DNA from: Knoellia sinensis KCTC 19936
Lineage (GTDB): Bacteria; Actinomycetota; Actinomycetes; Actinomycetales; Dermatophilaceae
Direction of reading: 5' to 3'
Assembly: GCF_000768705.1 (NCBI RefSeq)
Contig: NZ_AVPJ01000008.1
Span: 1-64,000 of the forward strand
Length of the DNA: 64,000 bases
How positions within the stretch are numbered: position 1 is the stretch's first letter; every line of letters starts with the position of its first letter. The notes beneath the pieces are model-generated. The model saw nothing but the letters and a program-made list of their open reading frames with translations, did not search any database and had not been told where the DNA came from. This document shows, piece by piece, positions 17,246 to 24,694 of the stretch. The translations under genes and the position numbers were made by a program.

Positions 17246-17826
17246 TGCGCCGCGACCTCCGAGTCGGCCACGCCCGGGTCGTCGTCGAACGCCGGGAGAC
17301 CGTCGAGGCTGGTGCGGTTCTTGGTGCGGCGATAGGCGGCCGAACCGTCAACACCCTTGCGCTCGAAGAACTGTTGGAGCAGATCCCGCTCCCCCACATG
17401 AGACATGAGCGGCACGCCCCACCCACACGAGTCCGAGACCCGCGCGACGTCGACGACGACAACAGCCCTCGCGCCGGGCAGATCGGTGAACCGCGAGGCC
17501 CACGCGTCGTAGTCCTCGTCATAGATCGTGACGACGCGCCCCGTACCGTGCAGTCGAACGATGTTGGGCGCGCCCTCGAAGGCGCAGAACATCACCGTGA
17601 TCCTGCCGTTCTCCCGTAGGTGAGCGATCGTCTCGCTCCCGCTGCCGGTGCCGTCGAGCCAGGCGAAGGTGTGCTCATCGATCACGGCAAACGTGCCCGG
17701 GAGGCCGCGCGGTGACACGTTGGCGTGCCCGTCCGCGGCCAGTGGCGCAGTGGCGACGAAGAAGACGTGCTGCGCCTCGATGAACTCACGCAGCCGGCCG
17801 TCGATCGCCTCATGCACCTTTCCCAT
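17242..17826 (-). CDS. pyridoxamine 5'-phosphate oxidase-related flavoprotein
   Basis: A 194-residue split-barrel protein of the PNPOx-like superfamily. Its start aligns with related actinobacterial proteins at MGKVHEAIDGRLREFIE, so ATG 17826 is taken instead of an upstream start at 17859. The segment VSPRG in NVSPRGLPG and the TGSGSETIAHLRENGRITVMF stretch are typical FMN- or F420-contact regions of this group. A simple oxidoreductase or flavin-binding role is likely; the substrate is unknown and true pyridoxine metabolism is improbable. It overlaps the GNAT gene by 4 bases downstream. Confidence 0.85.
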   Translation of the reverse strand: MGKVHEAIDGRLREFIEAQHVFFVATAPLAADGHANVSPRGLPGTFAVIDEHTFAWLDGTGSGSETIAHLRENGRITVMFCAFEGAPNIVRLHGTGRVVTIYDEDYDAWASRFTDLPGARAVVVVDVARVSDSCGWGVPLMSHVGERDLLQQFFERKGVDGSAAYRRTKNRTSLDGLPAFDDDPGVADSEVAAQ

Positions 17827-17848
17827 GGCCAGCACCCTAGGCGTGCAG

Positions 17849-18298
17849 TCAGGCGCCACCCCGCACTGCCCCGACCATGCCTCGTTCGCAGGACCGCATC
17901 ATCCAGGTGTGGTTCGCACGGAGGAGCGGTGCGAGGGCCGGAGCGACATGGCGCAGGCCCCGGGCCGTGATCTCCACCTCCTGCCGAAACGCCACTGCCG
18001 CACCGGCATTCACGCCCTCGGAGATCCGGAACTCGGCCCAGCCCGTGAGGTCACGCTCGAGCCGGACCCGCAGCCGACCGGTTGCCGGGTCCTCGATCTC
18101 GCGAGTGATGAGCAGTCGCAACGTGTAGGGGAGGACGCTCCTCACCCGCGCCTCCCCGCTCCCCCCGTCGACCCGCTGTATGGAACGGATCTCACGCCAC
18201 CAGGTGGGGTAGTCATCGACGGCCGCGCACACGGCATACACGTCCTCGACGGGAGCCGGGACGAGCCAGCCGTGGGCGAACCGCCAGAGCCGAGGCAT
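17849..18298 (-). CDS. SRPBCC / polyketide-cyclase-like protein
   Basis: A 149-residue protein with the START-like helix-grip layout: an N-terminal strand, the DVYAVCAAVDDYPTWW helix pair characteristic of SRPBCC proteins, a long curved sheet and a C-terminal helix (HVAPALAPLLRANHTWMM). Such domains bind hydrophobic ligands in a cavity. ATG 18298 gives the family-like start MPRLWRF; GTG 18313 is an alternative. Neither has a strong ribosome binding site. It ends 22 bases before the PNPOx-like gene, probably the first gene of that minus-strand group. Confidence 0.8.
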   Translation of the reverse strand: MPRLWRFAHGWLVPAPVEDVYAVCAAVDDYPTWWREIRSIQRVDGGSGEARVRSVLPYTLRLLITREIEDPATGRLRVRLERDLTGWAEFRISEGVNAGAAVAFRQEVEITARGLRHVAPALAPLLRANHTWMMRSCERGMVGAVRGGA

Positions 18299-18397
18299 GG
18301 GTTCAGTGTTCACGACTTTCCGTATGCCGTCCGCTCCCGTTCGCCGGACAGGCCCCCTTCGCGCGGCGTACGTTCACAGCATCGAGGAGGTGGCGCG

Positions 18398-19597
18398 ATG
18401 CGCGGTGGCCTGCGGTGCTGCGTCATCGCACTGTGCTGCGTCCTCCTCGCCGCCTGCGGATCGCGCACCACGTCGGAGACCGACTGGGCCGAGCCGCAGC
18501 TTGCGACCAGCCCCGGATTCCGAATCAGCGACCGCGACCCCGATGGTGCCGCGATCGCGAAGGCGGCACGCGAGTGGGTCGATCAGGGAAGCCTGCCCGG
18601 AGCCGGGACCCGTTGGGAGTCGATGAGCCGCTGGGCGCTCATCGACATTCACCAGATGATGAGCGGCCTCGGCGAAGGTGGCGCGCCAGCCGCGGGCGCG
18701 GCGCCGAGTTGGGGCTACTTCTGGCCGCGTGACGGAGCCTTCCTCATCGTGGCGCTGGACCGGACGGGTCACCACGAGGAGGCTCGGCACCTCGTGGACG
18801 TGTTGGCCCGGCTGCCCTTCGACGAGACCGAAGGCTTCGACGCGCGCTATCTCCTGGGTGGGGAACGGGTGACGCTTGATCCGCGCGGTCCGCAGTCGGA
18901 CGGGTGTGGCTGGGTGCTGTGGGCACTCGGGTCGATGGCGGCCTCGTCGCTGCCGCCGAGCGCGGCCGGCCTGCGGTCGCAATGCCTCACCAACCTCATG
19001 CGACTGACCTGGAGCGGATGGCAGCTGCCGCCCCCTTCGCCGGACTACTGGGAACTCCCGGTGACGCGGACCTCACTGGGAACCGTCGCGCCCATGGTCG
19101 CCGGGCTGCGTGCGGTGGCTCGATCAGGCACGAAGACAGAGCGCGCACTCGCGGAACCCATGGCCAAACGGCTTGCGGCACAGGTGCATTCGGAGCTCGG
19201 ACCCGAGCTGGGGCGCTTCGGCGACAGTGGCGGCATGGACGCGGCGGTGGCCATGCTTATGCCGCCCTTCGGCCCGACGGACAGGCGAGTGACCTCACGA
19301 TGGCTGGCGTACCAACGGGACGCGGCGCGTTCCTCGGGCGGGTTGGCTCCCGGTTCCGGCTGGAGGAACGACGGGACGTCCTGGACACCGGAGACGGCGC
19401 TCGTGGCCTACACCGCGGCGGCAGCGGATCGGGATGCGACCGCTCGACGCTGGCTGGACTGGCTCGACGAACACCGCACCGAGTGGGGGTCGTTGCCGGA
19501 GAAGGTCAACAGGTCGGGCAACCCCGCAGGTCCCGCTCCTTTGCTGTGGACGGCAGCCCTCGTTCTGTTGACCCTGGACGAACTGGACGCTGCTTGA
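18398..19597 (+). CDS. lipoprotein with GH15 / glucoamylase-like toroid domain
   Basis: A 399-residue exported lipoprotein. ATG 18398 stands 7 bases after AGGAGGT and opens a signal ending in the lipobox LAAC (Cys near residue 20). The mature part looks like the alpha/alpha toroid of glycoside hydrolase family 15: SWGYFWPRDGAFLIVALDRTG (shown in part) is the conserved WxRD segment, and WNDGTSWTPETAL-like residues near 325-340 correspond to the second half. A glucoamylase or trehalase-like activity outside the membrane is plausible, but the catalytic pair of glutamates is not clearly recognisable, so activity is uncertain. Confidence 0.75.
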   Translation: MRGGLRCCVIALCCVLLAACGSRTTSETDWAEPQLATSPGFRISDRDPDGAAIAKAAREWVDQGSLPGAGTRWESMSRWALIDIHQMMSGLGEGGAPAAGAAPSWGYFWPRDGAFLIVALDRTGHHEEARHLVDVLARLPFDETEGFDARYLLGGERVTLDPRGPQSDGCGWVLWALGSMAASSLPPSAAGLRSQCLTNLMRLTWSGWQLPPPSPDYWELPVTRTSLGTVAPMVAGLRAVARSGTKTERALAEPMAKRLAAQVHSELGPELGRFGDSGGMDAAVAMLMPPFGPTDRRVTSRWLAYQRDAARSSGGLAPGSGWRNDGTSWTPETALVAYTAAAADRDATARRWLDWLDEHRTEWGSLPEKVNRSGNPAGPAPLLWTAALVLLTLDELDAA

Positions 19598-19605
19598 CTG
19601 TGGGC

Positions 19606-19995
19606 ATGACCGCGTCAGCCGCCTCCCCAGCCAGTTCGGTCGAACTCACCTTCACGGTGACCGAAGAGGACACGGCCACGGCGCTCGGCTCGGGCAGCCT
19701 GCCCGTGCTGGCGACGCCCCGGCTGCTCGCGTGGTGCGAGGCGGCGACGTGTGCGGCGGTGGAACCCGCCCTGGGCGCCGGGCAGACGAGCGTCGGGACG
19801 CGGGTGTCCCTTGAGCACTCCGCTGCGTCCCCTGTCGGGGCAGAGGTCATCGTGAGCGCGGACCCGACCCACCGCGACGGGCGACTGCACCGCTTCAGGG
19901 TGAGCGGACGGCATACGGACGGGAAGGTCGTCGCCACGGGAGAGGTGACGCGCGTCGTGGTCGACACCGACCGATTCCTCGCGCGGCTCGGCTGA
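19606..19995 (+). CDS. hotdog-fold thioesterase
   Basis: A 129-residue single hotdog domain resembling the fluoroacetyl-CoA thioesterase-like (FlK) group of acyl-CoA thioesterases: TPRLLAWCEAATCAAVEPAL supplies the long central helix, and TSVGTRVSLEHSAASPVGAEV the following sheet, in which the conserved Thr/Ser and His-like residues usually lie. It starts 8 bases after the lipoprotein stop and may share that transcript. The substrate is unknown; such proteins in actinobacteria often act as housekeeping acyl-CoA cleaners. No membrane segment or signal is present. Confidence 0.82.
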   Translation: MTASAASPASSVELTFTVTEEDTATALGSGSLPVLATPRLLAWCEAATCAAVEPALGAGQTSVGTRVSLEHSAASPVGAEVIVSADPTHRDGRLHRFRVSGRHTDGKVVATGEVTRVVVDTDRFLARLG

Positions 19996-20005
19996 CGCGC
20001 CAGCG

Positions 20006-20359
20006 TCAGTCGCCCTCGTGGAGCGCGATCACGTTGCCGTCGGGGTCCTCGAAGGTTGCCCACCAGCTCGTCTCGCTGATCTGCTCCTTCTCCTTCGTGA
20101 CTCGACCGCCCTGGGCCTTGACCTTGGCGAGGGCGTCGTCGATCGAGTCGACCTCGACCGTGGAGCGCGGCTGGGTGAACGAGCCGTCGCGCGGGGCGAG
20201 TCCGCCGCCGCTGACCTCGTTCGGTGATCGAAACATGGGGTAGCCCTCATAGCCGGGGTACTCGACGAACTCCCAGCCGAAGAGGTCCGAGTAGAACGCC
20301 TTGGAGCGTTCCATGTCGCCGCTGGGGATGTCGACGTGCGTGATGTCGCCGTGGGCCAT
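20006..20359 (-). CDS. VOC (glyoxalase/bleomycin-resistance) superfamily protein
   Basis: A 117-residue protein with two beta-alpha-beta-beta-beta modules. The start MAHGDITHVDIPSGDMERS is typical for this family, with AGGAGT 6 bases before ATG 20359; a longer form from 20437 lacks a ribosome binding site. The motif FYSDLFGWEF near residue 25 and the C-terminal WWATFEDPDGNVIAL are conserved in stand-alone VOC domains. The first metal-ligand position (His9) and final glutamate region (HEGD end) could still bind metal. Function cannot be narrowed down. Convergent with the thioesterase gene, 10 bases apart. Confidence 0.85.
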   Translation of the reverse strand: MAHGDITHVDIPSGDMERSKAFYSDLFGWEFVEYPGYEGYPMFRSPNEVSGGGLAPRDGSFTQPRSTVEVDSIDDALAKVKAQGGRVTKEKEQISETSWWATFEDPDGNVIALHEGD

Positions 20360-20466
20360 GTGCCAACTCCTGGTGATGGGGGCGGCCGTTGTGTCGACCG
20401 CATCTGTCGTCGCTTCTGGCGCCTCCGAGTCTGGCACGCTGCTCGTGGCCGCAACAGCGTCTGCGC

Positions 20467-21456
20467 ATGGCAGGATCGCCGCTTGTGCATCGGATCATCT
20501 GGGCCCCTGTAGCGGTCGTTCTGGCACTGGCGGGGTGCACCTCCAGTGCCACGCCTGCTGCCCCGGAAGCATCGTCCTCGACGGTGGAGGCTGCCTCCGC
20601 AGCTCCGGTCGCGGCGTCGGCGCCCGATCGTGATCTCGGTCCGGATCCGGGAGCCGATGGCTATCGGACTCTCAACCTGTGCGCGCTGGTGACACCCCGT
20701 GAGCTTGAGCCTGCCTTCCACAAGGAGGGCGGGACCGGGAAGGTCATCGGGGAGGTCGGCGGGCCTGGCGCCTGCGACTACCGGCACGAAAATGACAAGG
20801 GGACTCGGGCCAGGATGGAGTTCGCGGATCCTCGCGCTGAGATGCCCGTCGATGTTCGCACCACTGACCCCGGCACGAACAAGGTCGACTCCAGTGATGC
20901 GGGCGTTCTTGTCCACGACGCGGCGGTCGCCGTGGTCCACGTGCTCTCGAAGTCCGGCTACATCGTGAAGGTGACCGGACCCGGTGACACCGTCGATGCG
21001 CAGCGACTGACGCTGGCTCTGAGCAAGAAGGTTCGCGAACGCCTGGGCGCCGACGCGCCGTTGCCGCGGCTCGAGGTGCCTGACACCGCTCTGAGCCGGC
21101 AGGACATCTGCGCAGCTGCGAAGGAAGCCGACGTCATGGGTGCGCTCAGGGTGACCGGGAGCGTCAAGAGCAGTGTTGACGGACGTGTGTGCGAGTTCCC
21201 GGACGGGTTCTGGGTGAGCTTCTCTGTCATGGGGAACCTGCCGGCCACCACCTCGTCCGCGGGTGAGCTCCACATCGCGGGCAAGGCAGCCCAAGTCACG
21301 TCGAACTGCGAGATTCTCGTCCCGCTGCGTCGCGCACCCAAGGGTTCCTGGTGGGAGCAGGACTCCCTCTTCGCTGGTGCGAAGGACGAGAGTCCAGCCG
21401 CATGCGACCGGCTCATCCGAGCGCTCGACCCATTGGTCACGCACCTGACCGGGTGA
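20467..21456 (+). CDS. lipoprotein, DUF3558-like
   Basis: A 329-residue lipoprotein; ATG 20467 is taken, with GTG 20485 a close alternative. The signal ends in the lipobox LAGC (Cys near residue 24). A Ser/Ala/Pro-rich linker is followed by two similar halves, each beginning with a cysteine-containing segment (LNLCALVTPRELEPAF near 78 and RQDICAAAKEADVMGAL near 220) and each with a later cysteine (ACDYRH, VCEFPD). This repeated layout resembles DUF3558-type actinobacterial lipoproteins. The role is unknown; two paired disulfides are likely. It stands divergent from the VOC gene, 107 bases apart. Confidence 0.7.
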   Translation: MAGSPLVHRIIWAPVAVVLALAGCTSSATPAAPEASSSTVEAASAAPVAASAPDRDLGPDPGADGYRTLNLCALVTPRELEPAFHKEGGTGKVIGEVGGPGACDYRHENDKGTRARMEFADPRAEMPVDVRTTDPGTNKVDSSDAGVLVHDAAVAVVHVLSKSGYIVKVTGPGDTVDAQRLTLALSKKVRERLGADAPLPRLEVPDTALSRQDICAAAKEADVMGALRVTGSVKSSVDGRVCEFPDGFWVSFSVMGNLPATTSSAGELHIAGKAAQVTSNCEILVPLRRAPKGSWWEQDSLFAGAKDESPAACDRLIRALDPLVTHLTG

Positions 21457-21549
21457 CGTCAAGGCGCCGCGGCTCACCGATGGCGCTTCCAGGCACACCT
21501 GGGTGTGCGCACTCTCCTCCCGGTGGCCGGGCTGGGTCAGGATGTCGTC

Positions 21550-22212
21550 ATGACGACGCCGAAGCAGCACCTCCGGAACGCGGCGGGCTTCACGCTGGTG
21601 TGGGTCGCGGCGACGGCTGCGCACCGAGTGCGTTTCCGGACGGCAGGGTCGGTGCCGCGCACCGGACCGGTCATCCTCGTCGCGAATCACCTGACAATGA
21701 CCGACCCGCTGGCGGTGGCGCGAGCGGCGATCGGGCACAGGCGCTTCCCGCACTTCCTCGCGATGCAGGAAGTGTTCGGGTGGCCGGGCGTGGGGGCTCT
21801 GGCCCGGGCTACGGGGCAGATCCCCGTGGCGCGGGGGTCGGCGTCGGCGGCTGCGGCCTTGGACCTTGCATCGGAGCACCTCTCCAAGGGGCACTTGGTC
21901 GCGCTCTATCCCGAGGGACGCTTGACGACCGAACCGGACCAGATGCCGGGGCCGGCGCGGACCGGCGCAGCGCGGTTGGCGCTGCGGCATCCCGAGGCGC
22001 CCGTCATCCCGGTCGGGACGTGGGGACCGAAGCAAGGCAACGAGCACATCTGGCACCGCCACACGGCGTGCCTGTCCGTGGGCGCCCCGGTCGATCTGTC
22101 GGTGTGGGCGGGCAGGACCGATGAGGCCGCGGCGCGCGAGGTGACCGAGGCGATCATGGCTGCCATCCGCGACGAGATCGCTCACGCCAAGGAGATGTGG
22201 CACGACCGCTGA
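21550..22212 (+). CDS. 1-acyl-glycerol-3-phosphate acyltransferase (PlsC family)
   Basis: A 220-residue membrane-associated acyltransferase that would add the second acyl chain to lysophosphatidate in phospholipid synthesis. The catalytic HX4D motif is NHLTMTD (His near residue 52) and the glycerol-phosphate-binding motif is YPEGRL (near 122). ATG 21550 is preferred over 21505 because the sequence then begins with the typical hydrophobic lead helix after a short basic stretch. It probably makes phosphatidic acid; paralogues with other acceptors exist in actinobacteria, so the gene symbol is left open. Confidence 0.88.
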   Translation: MTTPKQHLRNAAGFTLVWVAATAAHRVRFRTAGSVPRTGPVILVANHLTMTDPLAVARAAIGHRRFPHFLAMQEVFGWPGVGALARATGQIPVARGSASAAAALDLASEHLSKGHLVALYPEGRLTTEPDQMPGPARTGAARLALRHPEAPVIPVGTWGPKQGNEHIWHRHTACLSVGAPVDLSVWAGRTDEAAAREVTEAIMAAIRDEIAHAKEMWHDR

Positions 22213-22231
22213 CCGCTGAGCGGTCGGCGGT

Positions 22232-22318
22232 GGGGCGATGCGGGCACTGCAAGCGGCAAACGCCCCACTGAGCGGGTCGGTCACGCGTGGGGGACCGGGA
22301 GCCGTCGTCGTTTGCCGC
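22232..22318. repeat. overlapping inverted repeats between plsC-like gene and a small membrane protein
   Basis: GGGGCG at 22232-22237 can pair with CGCCCC at 22261-22266, while GCGGCAAACG at 22253-22262 is an exact reverse complement of CGTTTGCCGC at 22309-22318. The two pairings are mutually exclusive. Both neighbouring genes end here in convergent orientation, so a transcription-end role is likely. Confidence 0.5.
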
Positions 22319-22332
22319 CTGACGTGCTCAAC

Positions 22333-22593
22333 TCAGGAGCGTGATGCGCTGGCGCGGCGACCGGTGATGGCTCCGGGCGTGTTCCTGTGGACGAGGAGGT
22401 TCACGACCAGGACGAGGTAGCCGATCCAGGGCAAGACGAAGAGGAGCACGAACCACCACACGGGCTTGAGGTTGATCCAGGGCAGGAGCCAGCCACCCGA
22501 CACATGCTTGGCGTAGAACGCGATCGCGAGAGCGGGGATCAGGAACAGCGGGACGACGCCCCAGTTGATGAAGAAGCCCACGTCCACGTCCAC
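22333..22593 (-). CDS. small membrane protein, PLDc-N/phospholipase-nuclease-like topology
   Basis: An 86-residue protein with two or three hydrophobic segments: GVVPLFLIPALAIAFYA near residues 12-28 and two closely spaced segments around 43-67 with many tryptophans (KPVWWFVLLFVLPWIGYL). The C-terminus is short and basic. The tandem short-helix pattern with a WxxYL core resembles small bacterial membrane proteins of unknown role. No ribosome binding site is obvious at ATG 22593. It is a monocistronic gene on the minus strand, convergent with the acyltransferase gene. Confidence 0.65.
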   Translation of the reverse strand: MDVDVGFFINWGVVPLFLIPALAIAFYAKHVSGGWLLPWINLKPVWWFVLLFVLPWIGYLVLVVNLLVHRNTPGAITGRRASASRS

Positions 22594-22725
22594 GTGGGCA
22601 GGCTACGCAGTTGACGCCTGACCACGCAGAGGAACCGCCCGAGCCGCCCACCCGATCCACCCCACCGCGCCTAGAATTGACGCGTCCTCACGCGATGGAG
22701 CAGGGCGAGCGGCCAGGAGGTCGTC

Positions 22726-23109
22726 ATGGGTGAGTCCGAGAACCGAGCCGTCATCGAACGCCTCGTGCAATGCCTCAACGACAAGCGGACCGAGGTGATG
22801 GACGACCTCTTCCACGAGGACGCGGTCATGGACTGGCCCCAGTCCGGCGAACAGGTGATTGGTGCGGTCAACCGTCGAGCCATCTACGGCGCGTTCCCCG
22901 GGCTGCCAACGATCACGCCGCGACGGATGCTGTCGGCCGGGGACCTGGTGACCCTGGAGGCCACGCTGGACTACGACGGTCCGGTGTATCGGAGCGTGTT
23001 CATCTTCGAGCTGCGCGACGGCCGCATCGCCCGCGAGACGGCCTACTGGGCCGAGCCGTTCGAGGCTCCGGACTGGCGCGCGGCGTGGGTCAAGGTCGAC
23101 CCTGCCTGA
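22726..23109 (+). CDS. SnoaL-like (NTF2-fold) protein
   Basis: A 127-residue cone-shaped NTF2-like domain: an N-terminal helix (ENRAVIERLVQCLNDKR), a strand pair around FHEDAVMDWPQSGE and the terminal sheet RSVFIFELRDGRIARETAYW, the classic SnoaL end with the (R/K)IxxxxxYW pattern. Such proteins act as small-molecule isomerases, hydrolases or ligand carriers. ATG 22726 is preceded by GGAGGT at a spacing of 4. Substrate and partners unknown. It stands alone between a minus-strand membrane protein and a plus-strand DUF2798 gene with a structured leader. Confidence 0.85.
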   Translation: MGESENRAVIERLVQCLNDKRTEVMDDLFHEDAVMDWPQSGEQVIGAVNRRAIYGAFPGLPTITPRRMLSAGDLVTLEATLDYDGPVYRSVFIFELRDGRIARETAYWAEPFEAPDWRAAWVKVDPA

Positions 23110-23165
23110 CCACAGAGGGCGGGCCGCGCGCGGCCCAGCGGGATAGGCCCACCGGCGAGAGCCGA

Positions 23166-23339
23166 TACAATGGACGTGCCTAAAAGATTCAGGCTGGTGT
23201 GGTTATTCCAGCCCTCGGTACTCCTGAGATGAAGTCGCGCCACACGGCGCGAACCCGAGGCGCCCAACCCCTCAAGATTGCGGTTGGCGGCGCCCCTCGG
23301 AGCATCGATGGCGTCGTCGTCGCGGACAAGGAACGGACG
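23166..23339 (+). ncRNA. candidate structured 5' leader of the DUF2798 gene
   Basis: A TACAAT -10-like box at 23166-23171 would put transcription start about 160 bases before ATG 23340. The leader folds by eye into three helices: GGCTGG/CCAGCC (23192-23197 with 23208-23213); CCTCGG/CCGAGG (23213-23218 with 23255-23260) enclosing the 7-bp hairpin TCGCGCC-ACAC-GGCGCGA; and GGCGCC+CAACC paired with GGTTG+GGCGCC (23259-23294) with a 2-base bulge. The first and third helices compete for bases with the second. I do not match it to a known riboswitch class. Confidence 0.4.
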
Positions 23340-23591
23340 ATGGACAAGAAGAGCGCCCTCATCTCGCAGGTCATCATGACCTTCATCATGGCTGCGACCA
23401 TGTCGGGCACCATGGGCCTGATTTTCGCTGGGCCATCCATGGAATGGCTGGCCGCCTGGCCCCGGCAACTCATCATCGCCTGGCCCATCGCGTTCGCGCT
23501 CACGATGATCGCGTGGCCGGTGTCGATGAAGCTGACGGGCGCGATCCTTCGGCCTCGCGAGCGCACACCCCGACCCGCGAACGCTGACTGA
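23340..23591 (+). CDS. DUF2798 family small membrane protein
   Basis: An 83-residue protein with two membrane segments (about residues 8-30 and 40-60) separated by a short loop with SMEWLAAWPRQ, the hallmark layout of DUF2798. The start ATG 23340 follows AAGGAA; the longer frame from 23199 would run through the structured leader and is rejected. The function of the family is not established. The long leader before it suggests post-transcriptional control. The cytoplasmic C-terminal tail is short and basic. Confidence 0.85.
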   Translation: MDKKSALISQVIMTFIMAATMSGTMGLIFAGPSMEWLAAWPRQLIIAWPIAFALTMIAWPVSMKLTGAILRPRERTPRPANAD

Positions 23592-23594
23592 ACG

Positions 23595-24170
23595 TCAGAT
23601 GACCGAGGGTCGGTCGACCTGCCAGTAGTTCAAGCCCACCTCGTCGAACTGCGACTCCAGAGCCTCCAGCCCCGAGGCAGCCACAAGGTCCCGCTCGGCC
23701 ATCGTGATCGGGAGCAGCCACAGGAACTCAACGTGTCGATCACCAACATGGGACGTCTGGAGGTCGGGTCCGTACGGGTAGGGGCGACAGACAAGCAGAT
23801 GGTCACACCCGGAACCCGGCAACCACGGTTCTCCGATGGGCTGCGTGTGGCCGATGCTCAACTTCCCACCTCGGTTGTAGAACACGATCATGGCGAGCAG
23901 TTCCACGGCTCGGTCCTCTGCGGTTGCGGTGGAGAGTACGAACTCCAGCCCGGAGTCGCCGTCGGCGTCAGCCCAGCCGCCGACGGAAACGTAGGTCCAG
24001 ACGTCTGCGGTCGTGGCTGGTGCAACACGCAGAACCCGAAAGTGCGGGTTCTGCTCGTGGATCGGCCCAGCGGGCCACGTCAGAACGTCGATCGTGCGGC
24101 CTGCAAAGAAGCGGCGAACATGCTCCTCCAGGGCGCCGCACACGTCATCACAGGGCGGAAAATCCGGCAC
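23595..24170 (-). CDS. suppressor-of-fused (SUFU) domain protein
   Basis: A 191-residue protein of the bacterial SUFU-like family. Recognisable stretches are the middle HFRVLRVAP and WTYVSVGGW strands, the helical ELLAMIVFYNRGG and the late segment HVEFLWLLPITMAERDLV, which is the most conserved part of the family. Bacterial SUFU domains are often immunity proteins in polymorphic toxin systems; here no toxin gene lies next to it, so this role is only a possibility. The GTG start at 24170 gives an N-terminus of normal length. Convergent with DUF2798, 3 bases apart. Confidence 0.8.
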   Translation of the reverse strand: MPDFPPCDDVCGALEEHVRRFFAGRTIDVLTWPAGPIHEQNPHFRVLRVAPATTADVWTYVSVGGWADADGDSGLEFVLSTATAEDRAVELLAMIVFYNRGGKLSIGHTQPIGEPWLPGSGCDHLLVCRPYPYGPDLQTSHVGDRHVEFLWLLPITMAERDLVAASGLEALESQFDEVGLNYWQVDRPSVI

Positions 24171-24333
24171 CGGCAGAGTGTAGGACGAGCGGACGAGCGC
24201 CTGTCGTCATCATCGGGCTGAAACCGTCACAGAACGGTCCAAGCGCTGCGCGAGGGCTGCCGTGAGTACGGCTGGCCACGCCGCTCAGTTGGTCACTCAG
24301 AGCACACTTTCGGCGCTACCACCAACGGACACG

Positions 24334-24375
24334 GAAACGGCCCCTCGCCTGCTTGTGCGGGTGAGGGGCCGTTTC
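24334..24375 (-). terminator. terminator of tRNA-Thr
   Basis: GAAACGGCCCCTCGCC (24334-24349) pairs with GGGTGAGGGGCCGTTTC (24359-24375) around a short loop, just past the encoded CCA end of the tRNA on the minus strand. The TTTC/GAAA ends allow a weak T tract. The stem is the only strong hairpin in the 208 bases between the tRNA and the SUFU gene. Confidence 0.8.
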
Positions 24376-24378
24376 TGG

Positions 24379-24455
24379 TGGAGCCGCTTATCGGAATCGA
24401 ACCGATGACCTATTCATTACGAGTGAATCGCTCTGGCCGACTGAGCTAAAGCGGC
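24379..24455 (-). tRNA. tRNA-Thr, anticodon CGT, CCA end encoded
   Basis: On the minus strand the gene begins GCCGCTTTAGCTCAG and ends AAGCGGC-T-CCA. The acceptor arms GCCGCTT/AAGCGGC pair perfectly. The D arm starts AGCTC, the anticodon stem-loop is ATTCA-CTCGTAA-TGAAT giving anticodon CGT for ACG codons, and the T arm is ATCGG-TTCGATT-CCGAT. The CCA is encoded in DNA. All invariant positions I can check are normal. A TATACT box lies 35 bases upstream (24490-24495). Confidence 0.97.
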
Positions 24456-24489
24456 GTGGTGCCCGACGCGAGGTCGAGTACGCCGGACG

Positions 24490-24495
24490 AGTATA
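24490..24495 (-). promoter_or_regulatory. -10 box of the tRNA-Thr promoter
   Basis: TATACT on the minus strand, within GTTCGTATACTC, fits a sigma-70-type -10 element and would start transcription about 28 bases before the mature tRNA. A -35 element is not clear; the expected position holds a GC-rich sequence. The rest of the 239 bases between the tRNA and the next gene holds one GTATGCC word (24649, reverse orientation) and nothing else I can name. Confidence 0.4.
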
Positions 24496-24694
24496 CGAAC
24501 AACCCCGCCCCAACCCGAAATCGGGGCCCGCTCGAGCACCATCCGAAGCTGACACGACCGCCAACCGGGCCTCCGGACATGCAGTGCCGCCGACCCAGCC
24601 CACCCAGCCCGCCGAGAACCCGCGCCAGCGCACGAGAGGTGAGCGGACGGCATACCCACTGCATGTCCGTGGGCACACGGCTCCCGTCAGACGG

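Noticed and set aside
23595-24170. SUFU protein as immunity protein of a polymorphic toxin
   Set aside because: No toxin or secretion gene is next to it; the domain call is kept without that role.
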